64,000 bases of DNA from NCBI GenBank assembly GCA_037974665.1, contig CM075771.1:40780425-40844424 (forward strand), read 5' to 3'. The DNA comes from Ehretia macrophylla. Its lineage: Eukaryota; Streptophyta; Magnoliopsida; Boraginales; Ehretiaceae. Positions within the stretch are counted from its first letter, which is position 1; each line of letters starts with the position of its first letter. Under the pieces are notes generated by a model. That model was given only the letters and a program-made list of their open reading frames with translations, was not told where the DNA came from and made no database searches. The translations under genes were made by a program, and so were the position numbers. Shown here piece after piece: positions 25,558 to 37,089 of this stretch.

Positions 25558-26113
25558 GTCATGTTGTGGGCACAATTCCTATATGTGTTAACGGTTCACA
25601 GTGCTAGCCTAGAGAGATGGCCGATTCAAAAGGCCCAATGGGCTTAACGACAACCCATCCGCTTCAACAACGCAGCATCCTCGCAAGACGTGATATCGAC
25701 ACTAGGTAGGGCCCTCTGATGTACAGCGAGTTAGGTTGTCGCCCTTTTAACAACTCATGACGTATGATCCGCGACGAAAAGATAGAGCAAAAGAAGAAAA
25801 ATAGACTGAAACTTATGAAAACGTTCGATTTTGGGCTCTAAAAAGGGCAAAACGAGCAAGTTGGCTACCCATGTTGTAGAGCTCTCAGAGAGCTTTGCAT
25901 CGGTATGCTGTGCACCGTGTAACTTCTTACGGATCAAAAGTTATGGGCACTGGAGCGATGGAGACCTGGTCACAAACCCTACGCCCTCGGTTTGCGGGCT
26001 CGGCCTCTACGTGAAGCGAAGTCGTCTTGCCCAATGTTCCGGGGGATTTAGTAATAGAGATTTGGCGGATAAAGTATCTTGGCAACCCTAACTAGGGCAA
26101 AAAAAATTGAAAA

Positions 26114-26233
26114 GGGGGTGCAACACGAGGACTTCTCAAGGCGTCACCCATCCTAGTACTACTCTCGCCCAAGCACGCTTAACTTCGGAGTTCTGAGGGG
26201 ATCCGGTGCATTAGTGCTGGTATGATCGCACCT
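26114..26233 (-). rRNA. 5S rRNA gene copy 34
   Basis: Full length, about 5 substitutions, with the C box at tctcaaggcg; the IE and A box are unchanged. Confidence 0.9.
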
Positions 26234-26790
26234 GTCATGTTGAGGGCACAATTCCTATATGTGTTAACGGTTCACAGTCTCAGCCTAGAGAGATGGCCCA
26301 TTCAAAAGGCCCAATGGGCTTAGCGACAACCCATCCGCTTCAACAACGCAGCATCATCACAAGACGTGATATCGATACATTGTAGGGCCCTCTGATGTCC
26401 CGCGAGTCAGGTTGTCGTCCTTTTACCAGCTCACGACTTACGATCCGGGACGAAAAAATAGAGCAAAAGAACAAAAGTGGCCTAAAACTGATGAAAAGGT
26501 TCGATTTTGGGTACCAAAAATGGGCATAGCGAGCACGCTGGCCGTCCCCATCGTAGAGCTCTCAGAGAGTTTTGCAACGGTATGCTGTGCGCCGTGTAAC
26601 TCCTTACGGATCAAAAGTTATGGGCACTAGAGCGACGGAGACCTGGTCACAAACCCTACGCCCTCGGTTTGCTGGCTTGGCCTCTACGTTAAGCGAAGTT
26701 GTCTTGCCCAATGTTCCGTGGGATTCGGTATTAGAGATTTGGTGGATAAAGTATCTTGGCAACCCTAACCAGAGCAAAAAAAATTGAAAA

Positions 26791-26910
26791 GGGGGTGCAA
26801 CACGAGGATTTCCCAGGGGGTCACCCATCCTAGTACTACGCTCGCCCAATCACGCTTAACTTCGAAGTTCTGATCAGATCCCGTGCATTAGTGCTTGTAT
26901 GATCGCACCC
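26791..26910 (-). rRNA. 5S rRNA gene copy 35
   Basis: Full length, about 8 substitutions. The upstream TATA-like box is weakened (cctttatg). The spacer beyond it is nearly identical to the next unit's (both have gttatgttcacc and aaaggaagaaaattagac), pointing to a recent tandem duplication of one unit. Confidence 0.89.
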
Positions 26911-27466
26911 GTCATGTTGTGGGCACAATTCCTTTATGTGTTATCGGTTCACAGTCCCATCCTAGAAAGATGGCCCATTCAAAAGGCCCAATGGGCTTAA
27001 CGACAACCCATCCACTTCAACAACGCAGCATCCTCGCAAAACGTGATATCGACACGTTGTAGGGCCTTATGATGTACCGCGAGTCAGGTTGTCATCCTTT
27101 CAACAGCTCACGATGTACGATCCGGGACAGAAAAACAGAGCAAAGGAAGAAAATTAGACTAAAACTGATGAAAACGTTCGATTTTGGGCTCCAAAAAGGG
27201 CACAGTGTGCAAGCTGGCTGCCCCTGTCGTAGAGCTCTGAGAGAGCTTTGCAACGGTATGTTGTGCACCGCGTAACTCCTTACGGATCAAAAGTTATGTT
27301 CACCGGAGCGACGGAGACCTGGTCACAAACCCTACACCCTCGGTTTGCAGGCTCGACCTCTACGTGAAGCGAAGTTGTCTTGCCCAATGTTCCGTGGGAT
27401 TCGGTAATAGAGATTTGGTGGATAAAGTATCTTGGCAACCCTAACCATGGCAAAAAAAATTGAAAA

Positions 27467-27586
27467 GGGGGTGCAACACGAGGACTTCCCAGGAGGTCAC
27501 CCATCCTAGTACTACTCTCACCCAAGCACGCTTAACTTCAGAGTTCTGAGGGGATCCGGTGGATTAGTGCTGGTATGATCGCACAC
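27467..27586 (-). rRNA. 5S rRNA gene copy 36
   Basis: Full length, about 6 substitutions, with the IE CpG changed to CA and gcacac at the 5' end. The upstream box reads attattatatg. Confidence 0.89.
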
Positions 27587-28142
27587 GTCATGTTGAGGGC
27601 ACAATTATTATATGTGTTAACGGTTCACAGTCCCAGCCTAGAGAGATGGCCCATTCAAAAGGCCCAATGGGCTTAACGACAACCCATCTACTTCAATAAC
27701 ACAGCATCCTTGCAAGACGTGATATCGACACGTTGTAAGGCCTTCTGATGTACCTTGAGTCGGGTTGTCGTCCTTTTAACAGCTCACGACGTACGATCTG
27801 GGATAGAAAAATAGAGCAAAGGAAGAAAATTAGACTGAAACTGATGAAAACGTTCTATTTTGGGCTCCAAAAAGGGCACAGTGAGCAAGCTGGCTGCCCC
27901 TGTCGTAGAGCTCTGAGAGAGCTTTGCAACGGTATGCTGTGCACCGCGTAACTCCTTACGGATCAAAAGTTATGTTCACCAGAGCGACGGAGACCTGGTC
28001 ACAAAACCTATGCCCTCGGTTTGCAGGCTCGACCTCTAAGTGAAGCGAAGTTGTCTTGCCCAATGTTCCGTGGGATTTGGTAATAGAGACTTGGTGGATA
28101 AAGTATCTTGGCAACCCTAACAAGGGCAAAAAAAAATGAAAA

Positions 28143-28262
28143 AGGGGTGCAACACGAGGACTTCCCAGGGGGTCACCCATCCAAGTACTACTCTTGCCCA
28201 AGCACGCTTAACTTCGGAGTTCTGATGGGATCCTGTGCATTAGTGCTGGTATGCTCGCACCC
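28143..28262 (-). rRNA. 5S rRNA gene copy 37, last before the retrotransposon
   Basis: Full length, about 5 substitutions, with the IE CpG changed to TG. Its unit is split at 28689/40041 by the complete element. The two parts (547 bp and 130 bp) add up to 677 bp, the normal unit length. Confidence 0.9.
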
Positions 28263-28684
28263 GTGAGGTTGAGGGCACAATTCCTATATGTGTTAACAGT
28301 TCACAGTCCCAGCCTAGAGAGATGGCCCATTCAAAAGGCCCAATGGGCTTAACGACAACCCATCAACTTCAACAACGCAGCATCCTCGCATGACGTGATA
28401 TCAACTCGTTGTAGGGCCCTCTGATATACAGCGAGTCAAGTTGTCGTCCTTTTAACAGCTCACGACGTACGATCAGGGACGGAAAAATAGGTCAAACGAA
28501 GAAAAGTGGCCTGAAATTGATGAAAATGTTTGATTTTGGCCTCTAAAAATGGGCACAGCGAGCAAGCTGGCTGCTCCCGTCGTAGAGCTCTCAGAGAGCT
28601 TTACAACGGTATATTTTGCGCCGCGTAACTCCTTACGGATCAAAAGTTATGGGCACCGGAGCGACGAAGACCTGGTTACAAACC

Positions 28685-28689
28685 CTACG
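28685..28689. repeat. Target site duplication, left copy (CTACG)
   Basis: CTACG here and at 40036-40040 flank the complete element. The undisrupted spacer elsewhere reads aaaccctacgccctcgg, so the target was CTACG just after AAACC. Perfect 5-bp duplications are usual for Ty3/Gypsy elements. Confidence 0.95.
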
Positions 28690-31600
28690 TGTGAGGCCCG
28701 ACCCCGATTTGCGTGCGAAACCTAACTTCGTGTGTCCTAACCTAGATTTGCGTGCCATGACCTAGGTTTGAGAATTGTATTTAGTTTTGTGTACCTTGCA
28801 TTGAATTTCGTGCATTCATATAGAGTTACGTGCGTTTACTTGAAAAACGTGCGTTTGTCTCGTAGTTCGTGTCCTACCTCGAAGTGCGTACCCTAAACCT
28901 AGGAAAGCGTTTCTTCACGCTAATCAAGAAAGCATCTTACACGAAGCACTGGACTATTAAACAATCCTACAAAATCCACTAACAATATAATAATCCAAAT
29001 TCCATTCATTAGAAGACAAAAAAGGCACCAAACACTAGATATTCCTTATTCTTTATTCTTTGTTCTTTTTGCAATTTCAACACACAACAATTAACACCCA
29101 AAAGATGACACAAATTCAGCCATTTTATTAGCCTTGGCCGACCATACCATGGTCTTGCACAAGGTTTGAGCAAAATTTCTTTATTCTAATGCATGCCAAG
29201 ACAACTTATGACACAAAGGCATTAAAAATTGCTCAAAAATCCTTCCACTTGCACAGATTTTCGGCCACTTCATCCTTGCCCATCCTAGCAATTTCAAAAT
29301 ATCACATTGGAGAGACAAAATGCAGAATTTTGAAGCCCAAGGCCGACATTCTCCTTGAAGATGCAAAAGGCTTCTTTGCTTGTCATTTTCTTCATTTTCT
29401 TTTCACTCATTTCTCTCCTCATCTCTTTCCTCTCATTCTTCTCTCTCCATTTCGGTCCTTGGCTGAACTCTCATCATCCTTGTTCATCTTCATCACACCT
29501 TGGTCGAACAAGGCAAGCAAACCATCAAGAAAACCAAGCAAACAAGCTAGAGTTTGAAAATTTCTCTTGCATGTGCATTTGAAGCTTCATTTCGGCCTAG
29601 GTGAGTTACTAAGCATCCATTTCTTTTCTTCATAGTTTAACATTATGCTTGTGCTAAGAGTTTGAACATTAAGATTGGAAAAATAGAGAAAAACTAGTGA
29701 GGTTCTCGGCTAAGCAAGGGAAAGGAGAAGGTTTGAGCTTCAACAAAGGGTCTTGAGCATTTTGTGGTTGATTGCTAAGGTGAGGGTTAAAAGCTTTTGA
29801 AAACTCTTTGAAATTTCACATGCATGTTCACAAATGAGTATATTTGCTTCTGTACTTGAGTTATGTGGTCGTCCATGAGCTTAAACAACCATGCATGGCA
29901 AGAACTTGGCTTGAAAATGATGCTAGGTGAAGTCGAATTTATGTGACAGCTCTCTGACCAGTCTGTTCGAGGTAAGTTTAGCTAAGAAAATGGTGTTGAA
30001 AATGCTTTAAAATTGGTGGGTGACTATTTTGGACAGTTTTGAACATTTTTTCCAGAAATAGGTCGAAGCAAATTTTGACTCTAAGGTCCTCAAAATGGCA
30101 AATCATTAAAATGTGACCAAATCTGGAAATCTGGAAAAATGAATCAGGTTTTGGCAGATGCACTGACCTCGTGGAACGAACCGTATTTGACTTAGTAAAT
30201 TTTGTCCAAAATGCATGAAAATTGGTGTGCTGCTAGAGTTTTCAGTTCTGGACAACTTTTTCAGAAATAGACCAAAGCTAAAAATGACTCTAGGGACCTC
30301 AAAAACGTCATTTTCTGAAAAGTGTGCAAATCTGGACAGTTTTGTGTTACCTCACTGTTTCGGTTATAACTAATGATTATGAACTCCAATTGATGCAAGG
30401 ATTGTTTCTGATTTTAGTTAAATTCTTAAGCTTTAATTTGACATCTTATTCACTGAATTTGGAGATTGTTTGATTATCCAATTGATTGTGAGAAAACAGC
30501 CTATTGCAGTGAGTGTTCCACTTAGCTATGTGCTTGGAAAACTATTGTAGCCTCTTTTGTGGCACTAGTTGCTTGGAATTGTGGTGTTGGAATATTATGT
30601 GGACTGTTTTAAGCACTTGAGGATGTATGAATTGAATGATGTATGACTTGGGAATGATGTTAAGTTGACTTAGGGTTTGATCGCACGATTATGCATGAAA
30701 TGGAAACCCTAATGACTAAGTATTCTTGCTAAGTGTTAACCATTGGATATTGTGAGGAAACTATACGTTGCATGGGCTGCCCGTAAATGTTTTATAACTT
30801 TAAAAGTGATCTTGACCATTGCATGTTGACAAATAAGCTTTTTCTCGCATTTGAACCCTTGTTGATATCACTGCATGTTGAGTAATCTTATCACTTGATT
30901 GCATGGACTTTTAATGAGTTATATGGCCTATTTTACATGTGTTACATGGCTGCCCGTTTAATTTCCATATAACTCTATATGCCTTTCAAGTGAAATTTCC
31001 TGTCTTATCATGTCCTGCCTGTTTATCTGTCAATGTGCAATCTTATGACTGTCCGGAGGCAACTTACTTTGTTGTCCTCCTTCTGTGATATATATTATCT
31101 GTCATAAATATGCATTGCATACAAGGTTGCAACCTTTCTTGTCAGCATGGTAGCAATCACGTACGCCGGGCGGCATCGGGCTTGCCGGTGATACCGTGAC
31201 CACCATGGTCCAATTCCCTCTCTCGCTTGGGGGCTAGACTTCCTCGAAGAGTTGGGTCGTAGGATTTTGGGGTACATCCGGAGTACACCCACCTGGTGTG
31301 TTTGGGGGATGATTCGAAGTCGGCCGCAACAATTGATCCTGGATCTGATCTGAGAGAAAAGCTCACCGTATCCTTTTATTATATGTATAAGTACTCCCAC
31401 TTGGATCCTAGAGAACCTCGGGGAGGAAAGACTGGTGTTCCTGTTTCTGTATTTGTATTTCTGTACTTGTATTTCTGTTGTATTCATGTTTGAAAAAGGG
31501 ATTTTCATAAGTTTAACCGGAAAATGAGTTTCAAAGCTTATTTCTCATTCCCCCTCGCTGAGTTCATAAGGACTCACCCTCTTTTATCATTTCAGGTGAA

Positions 31601-32293
31601 GAAGAACAGGTACAAGAACCCGTGCTCAATGTACCTAATGATGAACCTCTGGAATGATTGCTTGTTATCGTTGTTTTGCTTGAACGTGACCTCTTGTGAA
31701 CTTTTGTTACTTGAAGACTATTTCCCTTATGTTGTTTGTTGCTTGTGATGTAAAAGACCCCAGCTGTAATTTGGGATCTAATTTTGGTTTGTACTTTTAA
31801 GTAGACTGATACTAGACATGACACTACTATGATCGTTTTGCTTTTACTACCGCTAGTATCTATCACAGGTTATGATGCTTAGTTAAAGAATAGGTAAATG
31901 AACTTATCCAATCTCAACAGGTACTCGCTAATAAGTTAAGATCAACAGGTATATTTTGAAACAAGAATAAATGGACAAATGAGACATAGTATCAAGCTAG
32001 GTTATAAATCAAACGGGACGTCGAATTAACCAATAGGCAATTCAATTGATGGAGTAATAGTAATCTTAGCTGGAATTGAATTTGAGATGGTAAATTTTGA
32101 GGCTGTTAGAAAATTTAGGTCAAAACAAAGAGCCCAATTACAGCCGTTATGCTGCCGGATTTCTGGAAAAATTTTGAAGTCCAGAATAAAACGTTAAGTG
32201 TTAAACCTCCTAGAATGATTAAGGATGTGAAAGGATTTGAATGCTTAGATCACACCCTAGTCTAACCTTTATAGGCCGGGTTGGGGCGTGACA
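28690..32293 (+). repeat. 5' LTR, full length (3604 bp)
   Basis: It runs from TGTGAGGCCCGACC to GGCGTGACA. A TATA-like stretch at about 31379-31393 (ttatatgtataagta) is the likely core promoter, so U3 would take up about three quarters of the LTR. AATAAA at 31966-31971 and 32185-32190 are candidate polyadenylation signals. The block at about 29222-29435 differs from the solo LTRs at 496 and 63106. A 122-codon open frame at 29189-29557 recurs in the 3' LTR only because LTRs are copies; I see no known domain in it. Confidence 0.95.
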
Positions 32294-32538
32294 CCTTAGA
32301 AGAATGGTATCAGCGCTTAGATTGCTTAAGCCGGGTTTAACTCTCGGACCGTGGGTAGAGCCCTAAGATAATTAGGATGACTTGTTTATGTGTTATTATG
32401 TGATAAATATACCTTTTATGTTCTATGTGCTTAAGTGACTTATATGCCTTGAATGTTTTTAGAATTGTATCTATAATATGTTGCATATCTTATGCATTAG
32501 ATTCTTAATTATCATATTTCAATAAATTGTGCCTATAG
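32294..32538 (+). other. Untranslated leader of the retrotransposon
   Basis: This is non-coding sequence between the LTR end and the gag ATG. It holds the primer binding site near its start and then AT-rich sequence with no gene or clear repeat. Confidence 0.8.
32305..32316 (+). promoter_or_regulatory. Primer binding site (initiator Met tRNA type)
   Basis: TGGTATCAGCGC lies 11 nt after the 5' LTR. It matches the common plant primer binding site complementary to the 3' end of initiator Met tRNA (TGGTATCAGAGC) with one mismatch. Minus-strand DNA synthesis would start here. Confidence 0.85.
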
Positions 32539-33519
32539 ATGGCTGGCCCTAATACCCGTACTACTAACAGGAGCGGAGAACCTCAAGAGACCGGGGACGC
32601 CTATCAGACTAATCCTGGTATAGCTATGTTTAATATGATGGCAACTACCATGGATCGTGTATCACGTGTAATGGAGCGTCAGGATGCTCATGAGGCCAAC
32701 AACAACATCAACAACAGGAATGAGGGTAACTATGGGAAACATAACAGGATGAAGGAATTCCTTGACTTTCGCCCGTCTAAATTCTACGGGGAAGCTGATG
32801 ATGAGAAAGCCGAGGCTTGGCTGTCCGAAATTGAGAAGATTTTCAGGCCACTCGATTATACAGATGAAGAGAAAGTGGAGTTTGCTGTATTTCTGTTGCA
32901 TGGGGATGCCGAGCATTGGTGGCACACTGTAGAGGCACTGTGGGAGACTAATCAGACACCTCGCTTGTGGGGTAATTTTGTTAAGGCGTTTAAGGAGAAA
33001 TATGTACCTACAGTTTCTAGGCAGAGGCGGATCGAGGAGTTCATGCACTTGACCTAGGGTAACATGACGGTGGCCCAGTACGAGGCACGCTTTGATCGAC
33101 TGTCCCGTTACGCTCAATATATGGTTTGTACTCCGGAGGCGAAAATGTGGAAATTTACTATTGGATTGAGGCCAGAGATTCAAGACCAGTTAGCTTCTCA
33201 TGACTTCGATACTTATTCTGCTCTCTTTGCTGCTGCCTCTCGAGTTGAGAAGAGGAAACTAGACGGAGCCGGTTCGAGTCAACCAAACAAGAAACCATAC
33301 CAGCCTCCAAGTCAGCAAAGGAAATTCCATAGTCAGGGTCGTAACCAGGGCCAGAGCCAGAGTAGGTCAGGGAATAACCGTGGCTCGACGAAAATGCCAT
33401 CAGCCTCTTCCGCCCGTGGATCTACAGGTAGTTCACCTGCTACTCAGTCCGTCAACTGCTCATATTGTGACAGGAAGGGGCATACCGAGGCCCAGTGTTG
33501 GAGAAAGTTGGGACGATGA
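32539..33519 (+). pseudogene. gag (capsid/nucleocapsid), in-frame stop
   Basis: A frame of 327 codons starts at the ATG at 32539 (MAGPNTRTTN) and is broken by TAG at 33055-33057, after which the same frame continues. Residues about 85-170 form the retrotransposon gag (capsid) region, with WLSEIEKIF, HGDAEHWWHT and FKEKYVP as landmarks. After a basic, Gln/Ser-rich linker comes a CCHC zinc knuckle ([14 protein letters not shown], 33457-33498), which binds RNA. The frame ends at 33519, where pol continues in another frame. Gag would package the element RNA in cytoplasmic virus-like particles. The stop lies between capsid and linker, so full Gag cannot be made without readthrough. CAG-to-TAG is the simplest origin. 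Confidence 0.92.
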
Positions 33520-35915
33520 GGTGTGGCAGTGATCAGCATCAGATCAAGGATTGCCCTAAACGTCAGGCAGGGCAGAATCAGGGTAGACCAGCCGGTAGAG
33601 GCAAGACTCCAGTTCCCAGGGTCCAGGCCCGAGCCTATGCTATCGAGTGCGAGGAGATTCCAGATGAGACCGCTGTTGTTGAAGGTACATTCTTCATACT
33701 GAATCAACCTGTTAAGGTGTTAATTGATCCGGGTGCTACTCATTCATTTATTACTCCCTTATGTGTGGAACGTGTGAAATTGAAAGTTGTATGTTTGCCA
33801 TATGAAGTGGAAGTTGGTACTCCAATGGGTTCTAAACTTGTAACTAGTTCAGTTTGTAAAGCATGTAGAATCCAAATTAAGGATAGGGAATTCTCGGCCA
33901 ATCTTATTGTATTACCTTTTCGAGACTACGAGGTCATTTTAGGGATGGACTGGCTGGCAAAACATCATGTCCAACTGGATTGCTGGGCTAAGATTATAAC
34001 GTTCCGGGTACCTGATCAACCGATACTGGAGATTATGGGTCGAAGAGATTTCACCGGGAGTTCCATCATTTCATCTACAAAAGCAGTGAAATCCTTAAGG
34101 AAAGGATGCAGCGGATACTTGGCTTACCTTATCAACAAGCCGTCGGATAAAGCTAAGTTGGAGGAGATGCCTGTAATCAAAGACTATGCAGATGTGTTCC
34201 CTGAAGAATTACCCGGTTTGCCCCCAAATCGGGAGATCGAGTTTGTTATTGAAATGCTACCTGGCGCCCAGCCGATATCAAAAGCTCCCTATCGTATGGC
34301 ACCGGCTGAGCTACAAGAATTGAAGGACCAATTGCAAGGATTGCTGAAGAAGGGATTTGTACAACCGAGCTCTTCACCGTGGGGTGCGCCCATGCTATTT
34401 GTTAAGAAGAAAGACGGAACGTTGAGACTATGCATTGACTACCGAGGATTGAACCAAGTGACTGTCAAGAATAAATACCCACTTCCCCTGATTGATGAGT
34501 TATTTGATCAACTGCAAGGAGCCAAAGTGTATTCGAAACTTGACTTGAGGCAAGGGTATTATCAATTGCGGATCAAGAAGGAATATGTGCCTAAAACGGC
34601 TTTTAGGACGAGATATGGGCACTACGAATATGTGGTGATGCCTTTTGGACTAACTAATGCCCCTGCAGCCTTTATGGATTTGATGCATAGGGTGTTTCAA
34701 CCCTACTTGGACCAATTTGTGGTGATCTTCATTGATGATATTTTGGTATACTCGAAATCGGAGGCGGAGCATGAGCAACATCTGCGGTTGGTACTGCAAA
34801 AACTTCGAGAGCATCGATTGTATGCAAAGTTTAGCAAATGTGAATTTTGGTTGCAGCAGATTGCATTTTTGGGGCATATCATATCCCAAGAGGGAATAGC
34901 GGTAGATCCAGCAAAGGTCAATGCAGTGATGTCTTGGAAGAAGCCGAAAAATGTCACAGAGGTTCGTAGTTTTCTTGGTCTAGCCGGCTATTATCGGAGG
35001 TTCGTGAAGGATTTCTCTAAGATTGCAAGACCGCTTACAAAGCTCACTCAAAAGAAAACCAAGTTCGTGTGGGATGATAAGTGTGAGAACAGCTTCCAAG
35101 AGTTGAAGAAGAGATTGACTACTGCACCAATTCTTGCATTGCCTGAAGGGAGTCAAGGTTTTGTAATCTATAGCGATGCTTCGAAAGAAGGATTGAGATG
35201 TGTATTGATGCAAAATGGAAGAGTAATTGCATATGCTTCTAGGAAACCGAAGCCGTATGAGATGAATTACCCGACACATGATTTGGAGTTAGCGGCTATA
35301 GTGTTTGCACTCAAGAAATGGAGTCATTATCTGTGGGGTAACAAGTTTGAGGTATTTACCGATCATAAGAGCTTGAAATACTTGTTCTCTCAAAAGGAGT
35401 TGAATATGAGGCAAAGGCGGTGGATGGAGCTTTTGGACGATTACAACTGCTCAATTAATTATGTGCCCGGTAAGGCGAACGTAGTTGTAGATGCCTTAAG
35501 CAGAAAAACAAGCATGGCGAAACTGGAAGTCAAGGTGCAGGAATTGTTGGAGGAAGCGTTTCTATGGAAACCACAATTGACTCAGAAGGTGTTACTTTTT
35601 GCCACTACCCAAGTTCAATCGACTTTGTTATCTGAGTTACGAGAGGCTCAACAGAAGGACCAACAATTTCAAAAGATTAAGGAAAGCAACGAAGATTTCA
35701 AGTTTCATGATGATGGTATTTGGAGATTTAGAAACCGGGTTTGTGTTCCCAATGAGCCAGAGCTGAAAAAGAAGATTCTTGAGGAAGCACATAATTCAAG
35801 ATATACTATTCACCCCGGCGGAACAAAGATGTATCGGGATTTGAAGCAACACTATTGGTGGAATAACATGAAAAGAGAAATTGCGGAGTTTGTAGCACGG
35901 TGTTTAACTTGCTAG
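33495..35915 (+). CDS. pol part 1: protease, reverse transcriptase, RNase H, integrase zinc domain
   Basis: An open frame of 806 codons; its first ATG is an accident of the frame, since real pol continues from gag. Residues 10-20 ([11 protein letters not shown]) look like the rest of a second zinc knuckle whose first Cys is lost at the frame break. The protease active site is D78-P-G-A-T, with ILGMDW at 148-153. Reverse transcriptase spans about 230-460, with LDLRQGYYQ at 349-357 and the catalytic FIDD at 412-415. RNase H spans about 553-670, with acidic residues D561, E598, D623 and D666 all present; G-to-R at 568 and A-to-V at 665 look like damage. The integrase HHCC zinc site is H766, H773, C803 and C806. 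Translation stops at TAG 35913-35915, just after C806. It would copy element RNA into DNA inside particles. Confidence 0.94.
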   Translation: MLEKVGTMRCGSDQHQIKDCPKRQAGQNQGRPAGRGKTPVPRVQARAYAIECEEIPDETAVVEGTFFILNQPVKVLIDPGATHSFITPLCVERVKLKVVCLPYEVEVGTPMGSKLVTSSVCKACRIQIKDREFSANLIVLPFRDYEVILGMDWLAKHHVQLDCWAKIITFRVPDQPILEIMGRRDFTGSSIISSTKAVKSLRKGCSGYLAYLINKPSDKAKLEEMPVIKDYADVFPEELPGLPPNREIEFVIEMLPGAQPISKAPYRMAPAELQELKDQLQGLLKKGFVQPSSSPWGAPMLFVKKKDGTLRLCIDYRGLNQVTVKNKYPLPLIDELFDQLQGAKVYSKLDLRQGYYQLRIKKEYVPKTAFRTRYGHYEYVVMPFGLTNAPAAFMDLMHRVFQPYLDQFVVIFIDDILVYSKSEAEHEQHLRLVLQKLREHRLYAKFSKCEFWLQQIAFLGHIISQEGIAVDPAKVNAVMSWKKPKNVTEVRSFLGLAGYYRRFVKDFSKIARPLTKLTQKKTKFVWDDKCENSFQELKKRLTTAPILALPEGSQGFVIYSDASKEGLRCVLMQNGRVIAYASRKPKPYEMNYPTHDLELAAIVFALKKWSHYLWGNKFEVFTDHKSLKYLFSQKELNMRQRRWMELLDDYNCSINYVPGKANVVVDALSRKTSMAKLEVKVQELLEEAFLWKPQLTQKVLLFATTQVQSTLLSELREAQQKDQQFQKIKESNEDFKFHDDGIWRFRNRVCVPNEPELKKKILEEAHNSRYTIHPGGTKMYRDLKQHYWWNNMKREIAEFVARCLTC

Positions 35916-37055
35916 AGAGTCAAAGCAGAACATCAACGACCCGCTGGTTTACTTCAGCCGTTGGAGATTCCTCAATGGAAATGGGAACATATCACTATGG
36001 ATTTTGTTATGGACCTGCCTAGATCACATAAGGGTCGTGACGCCGTTTGGGTTATAGTAGATAGATTGACTAAGTCGGCGCACTTTTTACCAATAAACAA
36101 GGAGGACAGTCCTGAGAAACTGGGAGATATGTATGTGGCGGAGATTGTAAGATTGCACGGGATGCCTGTGAGTATTGTATCGGATAGGGATCCTCGTTTT
36201 ACTTCCCGATTTTGGAAGAGATTGCAGGAAGCTTTGGGAACAAAATTGAGTTTTAGCACGGCTTATCACCCTCAGACGGACGGTCAATCGAAGAGAACTA
36301 TTCAGATTTTGGAGGATATGCTGAGGGCATGTATTCTAGACTTCGGGAAAGGTTGGGAGAAATATCTATCTCTAGCGGAGTTCGCCTACAACAATAGTTA
36401 TCAGGCCACGATTGGGATGGCCCCTTTCGAGGCACTGTATGGACGTAAGTGTCGATCCCCAATCTACTGGGATGAAGTAGGTAAGGTGAAGACTTTTGAC
36501 CCGACCCTTTTACCTGAACTGATGAAAACTGTTGATAACATCCACCTCATCCGGAAACGGATGCTTACCGCCCAGAGCAGGCAGAAGAGTTATGCGGACC
36601 GACAGAGACGGAGTCTCGAGTTTGAGGTTGGTGACAAGGTGTTCTTGAAGATATCACCCCGGAGGGGACTGATTAAACATGGCAAGGGTGGAAAGTTGAG
36701 CCCGAGATTTGTAGGACCGTTTGAGATAGTTGAGAAGATTGGCAAGTTGGCGTATCGTCTAGCACTACCCCAGAACCTCTCTAATATTCATGACGTCTTT
36801 CATGTATCGATGCTGCGGAAGTATTATCCTGACCCATCGCATATCTTGGCGCCAGAGCCGTTGCAGCTTCGGGAGAACTTGTCCTACGAGGAAAAGCCCA
36901 TTCGGATCTTAGACCAACAGGATCGGGAGTTGCGCAACAGAACCATACCGATGGTGAAAGTACTGTGGGATCATCATGGAGTTGAAGAAGCAACGTGGGA
37001 AAAGCGAGACCAGATGGAGCAGCAATATCCAGCTTTATTTCAAGGTAAATATTGA
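35916..37055 (+). pseudogene. pol part 2: integrase core, GPY/F module and chromodomain; catalytic Glu lost
   Basis: This continues the previous frame after the stop at 35913-35915; its first ATG is at 35961. Counting from that Met, the core has D14 (ITMDF) and D75 (SIVSDRD). The third catalytic residue, expected 35 residues after D75, is K111 (DGQSKRTIQ, codon AAG at 36291-36293) where the family has Glu. The GPY/F module (FVGPFEI) and [12 protein letters not shown] follow. The C-terminus, from about residue 309, is a chromodomain-like segment ([10 protein letters not shown] ... [10 protein letters not shown]), which in chromoviruses binds histone H3 methylated at K9 and steers insertion. 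With a stop and a lost catalytic residue, this copy cannot integrate itself. The frame ends 21 bp before the polypurine tract. Confidence 0.93.
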
Positions 37056-37076
37056 ATTTCGGGACGAAATTCTTTT

Positions 37077-37089
37077 AAGGAGGGGAGGA
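37077..37089 (+). promoter_or_regulatory. Polypurine tract
   Basis: AAGGAGGGGAGGA lies directly before the 3' LTR (TGTGAGG at 37090). This is the expected primer for plus-strand DNA synthesis and confirms the LTR boundary. Confidence 0.93.

Larger units (their letters stand above)
4089..28689 (-). repeat. 5S rDNA tandem array, block A (37 genes)
   Basis: This block is head-to-tail 5S units, nearly all 672-679 bp. Read on the minus strand each unit has a 120-nt gene, then about 10 nt later a T-run terminator, then about 557 bp of spacer leading to the next gene's promoter. The spacers contain no other gene that I can see. Conserved spacer landmarks are the GGCCCATT/AATGGGC pair at about -62 to -88 from the next start site, the agagctctc/gagagcttt inverted repeat, and the two CCCTA-type motifs (AAACCCTA about 130-140 bp and AACCCTAA about 25-35 bp beyond the gene 3' end). 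The last unit is cut at 28689 by the complete retrotransposon and continues at 40041. Confidence 0.95.

Noticed and set aside
29189-29557. A 122-codon open frame found twice (29189-29557 and 37589-37957)
   Set aside because: It lies within the LTRs and is doubled because the LTRs are copies. The sequence is low-complexity Ser/His/Leu with no recognised domain, and the solo LTRs do not keep the frame.
32305-32316. Possible tRNA-like gene at the TGGTATCAGCGC stretch
   Set aside because: Only the 12-nt primer binding match is present; there is no cloverleaf around it.
35972-36287. Minus-strand open frames inside gag-pol (also 32662-33183, 34650-34957, 34980-35279, 31564-31866)
   Set aside because: They are antisense shadows of gag-pol or lie in the LTR, without domains.
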